From positions 496,001 to 560,000 of the forward strand of contig NZ_AP017378.1 of the NCBI RefSeq assembly GCF_003966735.1: a stretch of DNA of 64,000 bases. The letters run 5' to 3'. Origin of the DNA: Desulfovibrio ferrophilus. Its GTDB lineage: Bacteria; Desulfobacterota; Desulfovibrionia; Desulfovibrionales; Desulfovibrionaceae. Positions 24,756-32,895 of this stretch are shown piece by piece. A program made the position numbers and the translations under genes. Under the pieces are notes generated by a model, which did no database searches, was not told the DNA's origin, and saw only the letters and a list, made by a program, of their open reading frames with translations. Numbering within the stretch: the stretch's first letter is position 1; every line of letters begins with the position of its first letter.

Positions 24756-25605
24756 CGCACTTGCACTTGCAGTAATGATCGTGAGCCGCCTGCTCCATGG
24801 TCTTGAAGGCCGCGAGGCGGTTGGAAAGTTCCGTGAAGTCAACTTCGTGCCCATCGAACTCGGGTCCGTCCACGCAGGCAAAACGAGTGTCGCCAGCCAC
24901 AGTCACCCGGCAGGCGCCACACATGCCGATGCCATCCAGCATGATGGAGTTCAGGCTCACTGTAGTTTTTACCTCGAAAGGCCGGGTGGTTTCCGCCACC
25001 GCAGCCATCATGGGCACGGGACCCACCGCGACGACTTCACCGATGTCACTCTCGTTTTCCAGGTAGTCTTGCAGGACACCGGTGACGAAGCCCTGGACCC
25101 CAGCACTACCGTCGTTGGTCGCAATGAGTACTTTGTCGCAGAACTGGCCCAACTCACGCTCGAACAGCAGCAGATCCTTGCTGCGTGCGCCAATGACCGC
25201 CACAACCTTGTTGCCTGCCCGGTGGTGCCCTTTGGCGATATGGTGCATGGCGGCAACTCCAGTGCCTCCGCCCACGCAGACCACGGTTCCCGCTTCGGTG
25301 GAGATATGGGTGGGCTTACCCAACGGGCCACACAGGTCGAGGATTTCGTCACCCTTGTCCAGCTCATCTAGCATGGCTGTGGACTTGCCCATGACAAGAT
25401 AGACCATGGTGATGGTACCGGCTTCGGGGTCTGTGTCCGCAATGGTCAGGGGGATGCGCTCTCCCTTTTCGGCGATGCGCAGGATAACGAAGTTTCCGGG
25501 CTTGGCCTTGAGGGCGATCTGTGGGGCGCTAACGACCAGCTTACTGGTCTGGCCGGGAATGAGCTGTTCCTTATCCAGGATGGTGAAGGTCTTGTCGGCG
25601 TTCAT
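24748..25605 (-). CDS. nfnA: NfnA / ferredoxin-NADP reductase subunit (FAD, 2Fe-2S)
   Basis: The product (285 residues from ATG 25605) carries an FAD-binding barrel (GNFVILRIAEKGERIPLTIAD), an NAD-binding region (VVCVGGGTGVAAMHHIAKGH) and C-terminal [2Fe-2S] cysteines in LDGIGMCGACRVTVAG with a further Cys in DTRFACVDGPEFDGH. This is the PyrK/NfnA architecture. It is transcribed just ahead of nfnB with overlapping ends. Together they form the transhydrogenase known from Desulfovibrio and Thermotoga. The frame extends upstream to 25749, but the extra part is not family-like. The ribosome site of the chosen ATG is weak (TGGGA). Confidence 0.9.
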   Translation of the reverse strand: MNADKTFTILDKEQLIPGQTSKLVVSAPQIALKAKPGNFVILRIAEKGERIPLTIADTDPEAGTITMVYLVMGKSTAMLDELDKGDEILDLCGPLGKPTHISTEAGTVVCVGGGTGVAAMHHIAKGHHRAGNKVVAVIGARSKDLLLFERELGQFCDKVLIATNDGSAGVQGFVTGVLQDYLENESDIGEVVAVGPVPMMAAVAETTRPFEVKTTVSLNSIMLDGIGMCGACRVTVAGDTRFACVDGPEFDGHEVDFTELSNRLAAFKTMEQAAHDHYCKCKCDD

Positions 25606-25910
25606 GCGGGTAATGTCCCAGGCAGAAGTTCGTGTCGGGCTCGGCCAGTGGAATGCCGCTCGGAGCTGGGCATTTTCTTTGGCGTAACAGTTCGTTGCGG
25701 GCGCAGTATGCGACATGCAGCGGGGGGGATAAACCACCTCGGGTGGCATCTCCGTCTCTATCCATGAATGAAAAGCAGCACGTTCCTTCCCAAATAGGAG
25801 GACTTAGGTCAAGTTTCGTATCTTTGGCGTAGGTTTGGCAGTGATATGAAAACGGCCACCCTCGGGGAGGATGGCCGTCTGTTTTGCTGTGTGGCGGGGC
25901 TGGTGTCCGG
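25606..25910. other. Intergenic region upstream of nfnA
   Basis: About 305 bases holding the nfnAB promoter side and, at 25852-25878, the terminator of the convergent minus-strand gene upstream. I see no gene and no clear operator. Confidence 0.45.
25852..25880 (-). terminator. Rho-independent terminator of the small secreted protein gene
   Basis: ACGGCCA-CCCT (from 25852) pairs with AGGA-TGGCCGT (to 25878) around a GC-rich loop. On the minus strand the stem is followed by TTTTC. It lies about 30 bases beyond the stop at 25911. Confidence 0.78.
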
Positions 25911-26465
25911 CTAGAACTTCAAGATGGTGGATTTCTCGGGTCGTCCGCTTTTGGCAGCAGGGAAGAACCCGGAACGGGTGTCAGCAAGTTCTTCGAAGTA
26001 TTGGCGACGAGCTTCGGGGACCATGGCGGTGTTGTAGAAGCCCAGCTTGCGTTCGCCCGAGGTGGTATTGCGCTTGATCTTGATTTTGATGTTGCCGTCG
26101 ATCCAGAGGTAGACCTTGTTATCACCTTCGAGCTTGATGACCGGGTTGCCGTAGTTAGCCATGATCTGGTCCATGGCAGTGTTGTAGCCTTCCGTTGTTT
26201 CGGGATGGAAGAACACGGCGTACAGGCCTTTTTCGCTGAATCCGAATACGGCTTCGCTGGCGCGTACTCCTTGGACCAGTTCCAGGTTCAACGGAGCTTT
26301 GTGGAACTCCAGCAGTGGAGTGGTGGCGATTCGCGTGAAGCCTTTCAGTTCCGTGGGCTGCGTCCCCCAGGGGATTCCGCAGACACTTCCGGTGCAGTCC
26401 AGCGCAAGGGCGGACCCGACCAGCAGTAGCGTCAGGGCAAGGGTGGAAAGAAGAACTCTATGCAT
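25911..26465 (-). CDS. Hypothetical secreted protein
   Basis: The product (184 residues from ATG 26465; a second ATG at 26471 has almost no spacing from GAGG) starts with a signal peptide (VLLSTLALTLLLVGSALA). The mature protein has two close cysteines (LDCTGSVCGIPWGTQP), then an alternating strand/helix pattern (AVFGFSEKGLYAVFFHPET, NKVYLWIDGNIKIKIKR). This could be a small beta-sheet domain resembling proteins that track a GxPWG motif near the N-terminus. I do not recognise a function. It is probably a single-gene transcript with its own terminator. Confidence 0.75.
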   Translation of the reverse strand: MHRVLLSTLALTLLLVGSALALDCTGSVCGIPWGTQPTELKGFTRIATTPLLEFHKAPLNLELVQGVRASEAVFGFSEKGLYAVFFHPETTEGYNTAMDQIMANYGNPVIKLEGDNKVYLWIDGNIKIKIKRNTTSGERKLGFYNTAMVPEARRQYFEELADTRSGFFPAAKSGRPEKSTILKF

Positions 26466-26624
26466 GAACATACCTCGCTGTCATTTCAGCCATTATAGCG
26501 TGCGAGATGTGAGGTGTCCATGGGGAGGGAGTGTTTGCCACCCGTGCTGTGACTGTCGCCTTTGTCATGGCTATTCTGTGTGGTCATCCGATGGCTGTGC
26601 AAAGAGGGAAGTGGCCGGTTCGTT

Positions 26625-26984
26625 CTAGAATCTGTACTCCACTGATAATCCTGACATCCACGAATAGTGTTCGATGCCAGCCCCGGTGTCGAATTCTTCA
26701 TAGCCACCAGGGGCGTTCATCTGGGTGTCTCCTTTGGTGCGTTCATACTGTTGGGCGTCAATGTTCAGGGAGACGGAAAAATTGTCGTTAATAAGGTAAG
26801 AAATCTCCGCCCCGTAAGTGACGTAGGCAATGTGATTGAAATAATCCTTGAATACCGTTTTTGTATTGACGTGATGGTCTTCGTCCTTGGCCCAGGCCCA
26901 TTTGCTTGCGGCGATGCGCCCGCTGACAAGAAAGTCTCGATAACGATAGTCCAATTGCTCTGGATGGTATTTTTTATTATTCAA
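26625..26984 (-). pseudogene. Truncated omptin-family outer-membrane protease (C-terminal part)
   Basis: About 119 codons that match only the last 40% of omptins (OmpT/Pla): LDYRYRDFLVSGRIAASKWAWAKDEDHH, where the omptin catalytic Asp-His (D210/H212 in OmpT) is represented by the DEDHH stretch. It continues through strand-rich sequence to GAGIEHYSWMSGLSVEYRF, a proper barrel end. No ATG occurs at the 5' end (the frame opens with TTG at 26984), and the missing N-terminal half is replaced by a divergent gene. A complete omptin is about 300 residues. It is therefore a 5'-deleted remnant. Confidence 0.78.
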
Positions 26985-27021
26985 AAAGGTGACTATGACA
27001 GTTAACCCTCTGAGGATCGGA

Positions 27022-27744
27022 ATGAAAAAAACGATGTTATTGGCTTTAGGGCTTGTCTGTATTTTTAGTTCTTATGCGCTTGCTGCCAATAATACTATTC
27101 GCATCAGCACATCTTATGAATCGCTTTTGTCCACACCTGGACAGACAGGTATGCTGGATCAGATTCTCAAGGAAGCCTTTCGGCGAATCGGCGTCGAAGC
27201 CGAAATCGTTTTCACACCCAATGAACGATCCTTGGTGGCTGTCAATGATGGAATGCTTGATGGCGAAATAAATCGCATAGCTGGCATGGAGAAAACCTAC
27301 CCTAACTTGGTCCAGGTCCCTGAATCCAACATGACGATGCACTTTGTTGCTTTTGCCACGAGAGATATTCCCATCTCCGGCTGGGAGAGTCTTCGTTCTT
27401 TGAGGGTGGGGATTGAAAATGGATGGAAGATATTGGAACGCAACACCGAGGGCTTCCCCCATCTAACTCGCCTCATGAATGCAAGCCATTTGTTTAGCAT
27501 GCTGCACAGGGACAGGCTCGATGTTGTTTTGTATTCAAAGTTAGGGGGGTATGAATTGGTTCGCTCTTTGAGGTGTGATCATGTTCACCATCTCGATCCT
27601 CCCTTAGAAAGTAGAGAGATGTTTTTATATGTCCACAAGGCTCATCAATGGCTAGCAGTGCCTGTGGCCGAGGCCTTGCGGGAGATGAAGCGTGATGGGA
27701 CTTATGATCGAATCGTTCGCAATACGACTGGATATCTGCGTTAG
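27022..27744 (+). CDS. Periplasmic solute-binding protein, family 3-like
   Basis: ATG 27022 with TGAGGATCGG upstream. The 240-residue product has a signal peptide (MLLALGLVCIFSSYALA) and the layout of small SBP_bac_3 proteins: IRISTSYESLL, GMLDQILKEAFRRIGVEAEIVF, a DGEINRIAGMEKTYPNLVQVPE segment, LRSLRVGIENGWKILE, and a C-terminal helix (VAEALREMKRDGTYDRIVRNTTG). No ABC permease or ATPase is next to it, so it may serve a distant transporter or a sensor. The amino-acid specificity is not visible. A broken relative lies 275 bases away on the other strand. Confidence 0.82.
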   Translation: MKKTMLLALGLVCIFSSYALAANNTIRISTSYESLLSTPGQTGMLDQILKEAFRRIGVEAEIVFTPNERSLVAVNDGMLDGEINRIAGMEKTYPNLVQVPESNMTMHFVAFATRDIPISGWESLRSLRVGIENGWKILERNTEGFPHLTRLMNASHLFSMLHRDRLDVVLYSKLGGYELVRSLRCDHVHHLDPPLESREMFLYVHKAHQWLAVPVAEALREMKRDGTYDRIVRNTTGYLR

Positions 27745-28018
27745 CACCGGAGGCCAGTTTAACCTCTCGCTGAGTGTGCCGGGTAGCATGTGCTGAGACT
27801 TGCCGTCCTCGACGGGGTAATTTCAAGGCGAGCGTTTAAGCTGTTGTTTGGCCTTAAATACAAATTAAAACGGGGCTTGTGATTTAAGCCAACCTCCTTT
27901 GGCTGACGGGGGGGCAATGCCCGCTACAAATGCAAGGCTTGGTATGTAGAAAGATGAGCCGATGTGCGGGGAGGATTTGAATGACTTGGGGCGTGTGCAA
28001 TCAGGGGATTCTATCGTT

Positions 28019-28597
28019 TTAGATGGAGGCCAAGGTCTTTCGAATCACCCTCTGGATTTCCCCGCTATGTTGCATTTTTGCTAACACTTCGGAGATTCTG
28101 GGGGCTAGCTTGATGTTTCGCACGTGCAGGTAGTGATAGAGAGGGATGATCACCAAGGGTGGTTCTTTGTTTGATGTCTTGTTGTTTTCTGATGTCATGC
28201 AACTGAACGCTGCATTCGGCTGCTTTTTGGACGAATGATGCATCGTCAGTGAGGAAGTCATGAAGGCCATTGACGATGTCGAGATTCCTCTCCATTGCAT
28301 AAAACATTACATCACGGTCTATTGAAGAGAAAGCGCCTGACAAAGGGGCCATGCCATAAATGAACGCGGCTATCGAACCGCCTTTTCCATCAAGAGCTTC
28401 TTGGAGATTTTTGTAGATAGGGATTTTATTGGGTTTATCGTCGAGCACTTCTCCTGCATCCAGGCCTGCTTTAGTGCTATCGATGATGCCAGAAATTTCA
28501 TACTGTCAGAGTAGCGGGCGAGTCCGTTGGCTGTTTTTCCATCCATGTCGCCAAAGAAGCCTTTGCAGTATACTACTGTAAACTTCTTTTTTTTCAT
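28019..28597 (-). pseudogene. Frameshifted periplasmic solute-binding protein remnant
   Basis: Three consecutive frames carry pieces of one family-3-type binding protein: KFTVVYCKGFFGDMDGK (near 28597), then GIIDSTKAGLDAGEVLDDKPNKIPIY to about 28150, then VIIPLYHYLHVRNIKLAPRISEVLAKMQHSGEIQRVIRK ending at the stop near 28019. At least two frame changes (near 28490 and near 28150) and the lack of a signal peptide show that it is inactive. It resembles the intact neighbour at 27022 in length and in its C-terminal helix. Confidence 0.75.
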
Positions 28598-29025
28598 TTT
28601 AAATCCTAAGTAAGATATTGGTTTAATAAATTGGTTTGGTGAAGGTCTATTGATGACTTGAAGTTTAATTCAGTCTTGCCAATTTATTAAAAATGAAGAG
28701 AAATTGAAAAAATCATGTCGTAATATCATGTAAATGTTATTTTGAAGACGTAATTGTATTTTTATTTAACGATAATGAGTTTTCTGGCAGAATAATAATG
28801 TAATTTTATGCGTATAAATCAATGTGTTGTAGATTGTAATAGCTGTTTTTTTATATTTGAAAATGCTGAAGAATTGAGATTTATATTATTGGATTTCGTT
28901 TATTTTTGTAATATTGCTTGACTTGTTTGTGGGAGTGGTTGATTGTCTATGTCGATACCAGCCGTACCCGTGTAGGCACGGTCCAACTGTGGCCAGCGCT
29001 GGTTTGAATTTGAACAAGTCTATCG
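28598..29025. other. Very AT-rich intergenic region
   Basis: About 430 bases upstream of the RRM gene leader. The first ~310 bases are strikingly AT-rich with many T and A runs and no supportable gene. From about 28920 the composition returns to normal, with small self-complementary bits (CCAGCGCTGG at 28993-29002) that may belong to a structured leader or small RNA. Confidence 0.5.
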
Positions 29026-29065
29026 AGGAGTCGTGTACGCATCTTGTACACGGCTCCTTTTTTTT
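29026..29065 (+). terminator. Terminator-like hairpin in the RRM gene leader
   Basis: AGGAGTCGTGTAC (29026-29038) pairs with GTACACGGCTCCT (29046-29058) with one mismatch and a seven-base loop, then eight T. It stands only 42 bases before the RNA-binding protein start, so it is either the end of a small upstream RNA or an attenuator of that gene. Confidence 0.82.
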
Positions 29066-29107
29066 GGCGCACGGGCGCTATTCATTATCACTTTTTGGAG
29101 AATTTGA

Positions 29108-29371
29108 ATGTCTAAGAATCTTTATGTCGGCAATCTGTCCTGGACCTGTACTGAAGACGAAGTGCGTACAGCTTTCGAAGCATATGGCGAAGTCACTTCC
29201 GTCAAACTGATCGAGGATCGTGAAACCGGTCGCCCCCGTGGCTTCGGTTTTATTGAAATGGATGACAGCGGTGCCCGCCAAGCCATCGAAGCCCTCGACG
29301 GTACAGATTTCGGCGGCCGTAATATCAAGGTCAACGAAGCCAAGGCACGTGAAGAACGCCCTCGCTGGTAG
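29108..29371 (+). CDS. RRM-domain RNA-binding protein
   Basis: ATG 29108 after TTTTGGAGAATTTGA. The 87-residue product is a single RNA recognition motif with RNP2 (NLYVGNLSW) and RNP1 (RGFGFIEM) and a short basic/acidic tail (AKAREERPRW). Such small RRM proteins are known in cyanobacteria, Desulfovibrio and others and bind single-stranded RNA, often as cold-inducible factors. The gene is monocistronic, framed by a terminator-like hairpin upstream and a strong terminator downstream. Regulation through the leader is inference. Confidence 0.93.
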   Translation: MSKNLYVGNLSWTCTEDEVRTAFEAYGEVTSVKLIEDRETGRPRGFGFIEMDDSGARQAIEALDGTDFGGRNIKVNEAKAREERPRW

Positions 29372-29400
29372 TCTTCGAGCCAAGCCCTAATCGGCATCGC

Positions 29401-29437
29401 GCGCCTGCCTTTCTTTTGAAAGGCGGGCGCTTTTTTT
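29401..29437 (+). terminator. Rho-independent terminator of the RRM gene
   Basis: Stem of 13 base pairs with one mismatch (29401-29413 with 29418-29430), a TTTT loop, then seven T. It lies 30 bases after the stop. Confidence 0.92.
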
Positions 29438-29636
29438 GTGATTACGGTTATTGCGGATTTGGAAAGCTGACATCGATCGTCGTTTCATCAGGTTTTGAGC
29501 CGTGGGAGCTGCAACCGTTGCTTTCCTGTGACTGGTGAAGGTCCGCTGCTCGTATTCAGTCTGCCCTCATGAATGTAAAGTCAGACGTATTGAGATTTTC
29601 TCGTTTTGTATTACGGTGGGTATGAGGTGAAAAGTC

Positions 29637-31115
29637 ATGAAAGCACTTCTGGTCTATCCGACGTATCCCGATACCTTTTGGAGTTTCAAAAGCGTATTGC
29701 CGTTTGTTTCCAAAAAGGCGGCTTTTCCGCCGCTTGGATTACTTACCATTGCCGCTATGCTCCCTAAAACATGGGAGATACGGCTGGTGGATACAAATGT
29801 TGCGCCCCTTGGCGATGTCGACCTTGAGTGGGCAGAGCTTGTCTTGGTCAGTGCTATGCTTGTGCAGGTCCCCAGTGCGCAAGATATTGTTAGGCGGGCA
29901 AAGAGGGCGGGCAAAATTGTGATAGTCGGGGGGCCAGCTTTCAACGCTCAGCGGGAGCGATTTTCAGGGGTCGACCACTTTGTGTTGGGGGAGGCTGAAA
30001 CCGTATTGCCCGATTTTTTGAAAGACTTTGAACTCGGTGTAGCCAAAGCCGTCTATGAATCCACCGAGCGGCCAGATCTCGACTCCACGCCTTTTCCTGT
30101 CTGGGAGCTGCTGAACTTCAAGGATTATGTCTCAATGTCTGTGCAATACTCGCGTGGTTGCCCTTTTGACTGTGAGTTTTGCGACATAGTGGCCATGAAC
30201 GGGCGAGGTTCGCGTGTGAAGAGTCCCGAGCATATGTTGCAGGAGTTACAAGGCCTGTACGATGCCGGATGGAGGGATTCTGTTTTTATTGTTGATGACA
30301 ACTTCATCGGCAACATTGTTAACGTGAAAGATTTTCTGCCGAAGCTTGCTGGTTGGCAGAAGCAGCGGAACTATCCTTTCAAGCTTATGACTGAAGCAAG
30401 CGTTAATCTGGCGCAGGATTCTGAACTCCTGCGGATGATGAGTGATGCAAACTTTCATAAGGTGTTTATCGGGATCGAGACGCCTTCGGTGGAGAGTTTG
30501 AAGGAGTGTGGAAAAAAGCAGAATGTGGCCACGGATTTCGGATCTGCTGTCAGGGAAATACAGCAACATGGGATGCAGGTCATGGGTGGTTTTATCGTTG
30601 GCTTTGACAGTGATACGTCAACCATTTTTGAGCAGCAGGTACGCTTTATTCAAGATATAGGTGTTGTTACGGCCATGATTGGAGTCCTCAATGCGCTGCC
30701 TCGTACTAGGCTCTGGCGTCGGCTTAAATCTGAAGGACGTCTGTTGGACGGCCTGAGTGGGGAGAATACGGATGCCTGCTTGAATTTTATACCCGCCATG
30801 GGGCGTGAGGTGCTTCTTGAAGGGTATAAGGAGGTGGTTAGTATTCTCTACTCTTCCAAAGAATACTACGCTCGAATCAGTAAGTTTTTATCGTCATATG
30901 CACCACTGTCACGAGGCAGGCTTTTTCGTACCGATATTCAAGCCTTCATGAAAAGCATGTGGGCCATTGGGGTTGTTTCTCATTCTCGCTTTTTCTATTG
31001 GAAGCTAATTTTCAAAACCCTTTTGACAAAACCGAAGGCGCTTCCTGTCGTCGTGGAGCTTGCCATTCTCGGTTTGCACTTCGAGCGCGTGGCTCGTCGT
31101 ATTGTTGCCGTATGA
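29637..31115 (+). CDS. B12-binding-domain radical SAM protein
   Basis: The 492-residue product has a cobalamin-binding-type Rossmann domain (residues 1-140: LLVYPTYPDTFWSF, PPLGLLTIAAMLP, VLGEAETVLPDF). A radical SAM domain follows with the CxxxCxxC cluster motif at residues 175, 179 and 182 (YSRGCPFDCEFCD), and there is a C-terminal region of about 130 residues like that in DUF4070 proteins. Members of this family include C-methylases such as HpnP and BchE-like enzymes. The substrate is unknown because no biosynthetic genes are adjacent. The ribosome site (GTATGAGGTGAAAAGTC) is good. Interesting in view of cbiB in the same window. Confidence 0.88.
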   Translation: MKALLVYPTYPDTFWSFKSVLPFVSKKAAFPPLGLLTIAAMLPKTWEIRLVDTNVAPLGDVDLEWAELVLVSAMLVQVPSAQDIVRRAKRAGKIVIVGGPAFNAQRERFSGVDHFVLGEAETVLPDFLKDFELGVAKAVYESTERPDLDSTPFPVWELLNFKDYVSMSVQYSRGCPFDCEFCDIVAMNGRGSRVKSPEHMLQELQGLYDAGWRDSVFIVDDNFIGNIVNVKDFLPKLAGWQKQRNYPFKLMTEASVNLAQDSELLRMMSDANFHKVFIGIETPSVESLKECGKKQNVATDFGSAVREIQQHGMQVMGGFIVGFDSDTSTIFEQQVRFIQDIGVVTAMIGVLNALPRTRLWRRLKSEGRLLDGLSGENTDACLNFIPAMGREVLLEGYKEVVSILYSSKEYYARISKFLSSYAPLSRGRLFRTDIQAFMKSMWAIGVVSHSRFFYWKLIFKTLLTKPKALPVVVELAILGLHFERVARRIVAV

Positions 31116-31217
31116 TAACGGGATGCGGGTATGTATGTAAGAAAATGCCTATTTGAAAGAAACAGTGGGTGGCAACTGTGATCTGTTCGGTGGGTGGCGT
31201 TGATTCATGCTTTATGC

Positions 31218-31235
31218 AAATTGTACGTACAATTT
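31218..31235. promoter_or_regulatory. Perfect 18-base palindrome
   Basis: AAATTGTACGTACAATTT is its own reverse complement. It lies about 100 bases after the radical SAM gene and 140 bases from tRNA-Pro. It could be an operator of a dimeric repressor, but no divergent gene start sits at the usual distance. Confidence 0.45.
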
Positions 31236-31330
31236 CATGAGAAATGGCTTCCTAGTGAATAAGCATGAACCTCAAGGTCGGTGAGATTTTAAGGGAATTT
31301 GAATCTGCGGTTGGGAATAGGTTAGGAATA

Positions 31331-31367
31331 AGAAAAAGGGCTCAGAGGGTGAAACCTCTAAGCCCTT
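31331..31367 (-). terminator. Terminator of tRNA-Pro
   Basis: AAGGGCTCAGAGG (31336-31348) pairs with CCTCTAAGCCCTT (31355-31367). Read on the minus strand the stem is followed by TTTTTCTTATT and lies just beyond the tRNA. Confidence 0.85.
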
Positions 31368-31375
31368 GAAATCTA

Positions 31376-31452
31376 TGGTCGGGATGACTGGATTCGAACC
31401 AGCGATCTCTGCGTCCCGAACGCAGCGCTCTACCAGACTGAGCCACATCCCG
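31376..31452 (-). tRNA. tRNA-Pro (anticodon CGG)
   Basis: On the minus strand the acceptor CGGGATG (31446-31452) pairs with CATCCCG (31380-31386). The anticodon arm CTGCG-TTCGGGA-CGCAG gives anticodon CGG, and the T loop contains GGTTCGAATCC. The 3' CCA is encoded (31376-31378). It reads CCG codons. Confidence 0.97.
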
Positions 31453-31774
31453 ATGTGCAGGGAGTGGACTTTTATCCGGTTCGGAAGGCTTTGGCAAGCT
31501 TTGGTTGTGGAATTTCGTAAAAAAGTTAGGCGGGCGTAGGGGTGAAATCATCGTCCTGCACAAAGGCGACGTGGCGAGAGGGAGTCGCTTCCCTCTTTGT
31601 GGTGGAGTTATTACAATTGAATAAATTTGTCGTTGTCCTTCCTGCGTATTTTCATTAATAAAATAGAGTAGCGACACACTTTGGGTGTGTTCTTGTGCCA
31701 GGTTTCATCCGGCCTGACCGTTTCCGGAATTCCGGACACGATCAGGCCTTTGAGAATAGACAAAGGAGACAGGA
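31453..31774. other. Region between tRNA-Pro and cheB
   Basis: About 320 bases. It holds the tRNA promoter on the minus strand and the cheB operon promoter/leader on the plus strand. The only clear structure is the hairpin at 31711-31748. No gene seen. Confidence 0.5.
31711..31748 (+). promoter_or_regulatory. Long hairpin in the cheB leader
   Basis: GGCCTGA (31711-31717) pairs with TCAGGCC (31742-31748), continuing through an inner stem (CGT/ACG, TCCGG/CCGGA) to an AATT loop. It ends 27 bases before the cheB start. TTTGAG follows instead of a T-run, so it may be an mRNA structure or a weak attenuator. Confidence 0.6.
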
Positions 31775-32848
31775 GTGGTAACCGTTGTCGTTGTCGACGA
31801 TTCCGCCTTCATGCGCAAGGCCATCGCCACGATGCTCGAAAAGGACCCCAAGATCAAAGTTGTCGCCTCGGCCCGCAACGGCCAGGAAGGCCTTGAACTG
31901 ATTCGCAAGCACCAGCCCGATGTCGTTACTCTGGACATCGAAATGCCCAAGATGGATGGCTTGACTGCGCTCAAGCACATCATGATGGAGATGCCGCGGC
32001 CTGTACTCATGATCAGTTCGCTGACGACCGAGGGCGCGGAATCCACGCTGAAAGCCATGGAGCTTGGCGCGGTGGATTTCATCCCCAAACAGCTTTCCAA
32101 GGTGTCGCTCGACATCATCAAAATTGAAGAAGATCTGCGCAACAAGGTGCTTACTCTGGGGGCACGCAGGTTTCGCGCTCCGGGGCGTCCTGTTGCGCGT
32201 ACTACCCGGCCCGGTGCGGCACCTGCTCCGTCCGCACCTCCGCGCAGGCCCATGGCTCGCCCCAAGACTGGGCAGAAGCGTGACGTGGTTGCCATTGGTG
32301 TCTCCACCGGAGGACCACCGGCCGTGCAAAAGGTGCTTTCCGGGTTGCCTGCAGATTTTCCTGCAGGCATTCTCATTGCTCAGCATATGCCCGGTGCGTT
32401 TACCGGGCCCTTTGCCAAGCGGTTGGATGGGATCTCTGCGCTACGTGTGAAGGAAGCAGAAAACGGTGAGCAATTTAGGGCCGGTACGGTTTATGTGGCC
32501 CCTGGAGGCAAGCATCTGCGGATTGAGCAGAAAGTGAGCCGCATCAATATCATCGTCGGCGAAGAACCCAAAGAGGCCCTATACAAGCCTTCTGCCAACG
32601 AGTTGATCACCTCCGTTGCCAATGGTGTCGGGCGCCGAGCTTTGGGTGTTATTTTGACCGGGATGGGCAATGACGGTATGGAAGGAATAAGAGTGCTGAA
32701 AAGCCGCGGTGGCAGGGCCCTGGCCCAAAGTGACGCGACTTGTGTTGTCTACGGTATGCCCAAGGCGATCGTGGACAACGAGCTTGCAGACGAAATTATT
32801 GATATCGACGACATGTCCGCCGCTATTGTCGACAACCTCTATGCCTAA
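31775..32848 (+). CDS. cheB: Chemotaxis protein-glutamate methylesterase CheB
   Basis: GTG 31775 with AAAGGAGACAGGA upstream. The 357-residue product has an N-terminal receiver domain with phospho-acceptor Asp54 (VTLDIEMPKMDG). It then has a Pro/Ala/Arg-rich linker (~130-165) and a methylesterase domain with Ser177 (GVSTGG), His204 (AQHMPG) and Asp300 (GMGNDG). It removes methyl groups from chemoreceptors when phosphorylated by CheA. It is the first gene of a chemotaxis operon running to cheA at 40902. Confidence 0.97.
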   Translation: MVTVVVVDDSAFMRKAIATMLEKDPKIKVVASARNGQEGLELIRKHQPDVVTLDIEMPKMDGLTALKHIMMEMPRPVLMISSLTTEGAESTLKAMELGAVDFIPKQLSKVSLDIIKIEEDLRNKVLTLGARRFRAPGRPVARTTRPGAAPAPSAPPRRPMARPKTGQKRDVVAIGVSTGGPPAVQKVLSGLPADFPAGILIAQHMPGAFTGPFAKRLDGISALRVKEAENGEQFRAGTVYVAPGGKHLRIEQKVSRINIIVGEEPKEALYKPSANELITSVANGVGRRALGVILTGMGNDGMEGIRVLKSRGGRALAQSDATCVVYGMPKAIVDNELADEIIDIDDMSAAIVDNLYA

Positions 32849-32895
32849 TCCCTGCGCTGGGGATTGCGCGACCGCCTAGGACGAGCGAGGAGCTT

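Noticed and set aside
23295-24806. 503-codon plus-strand frame over nfnB
   Set aside because: nfnB has conserved cysteine and dinucleotide-binding motifs in the minus frame; the plus frame has none.
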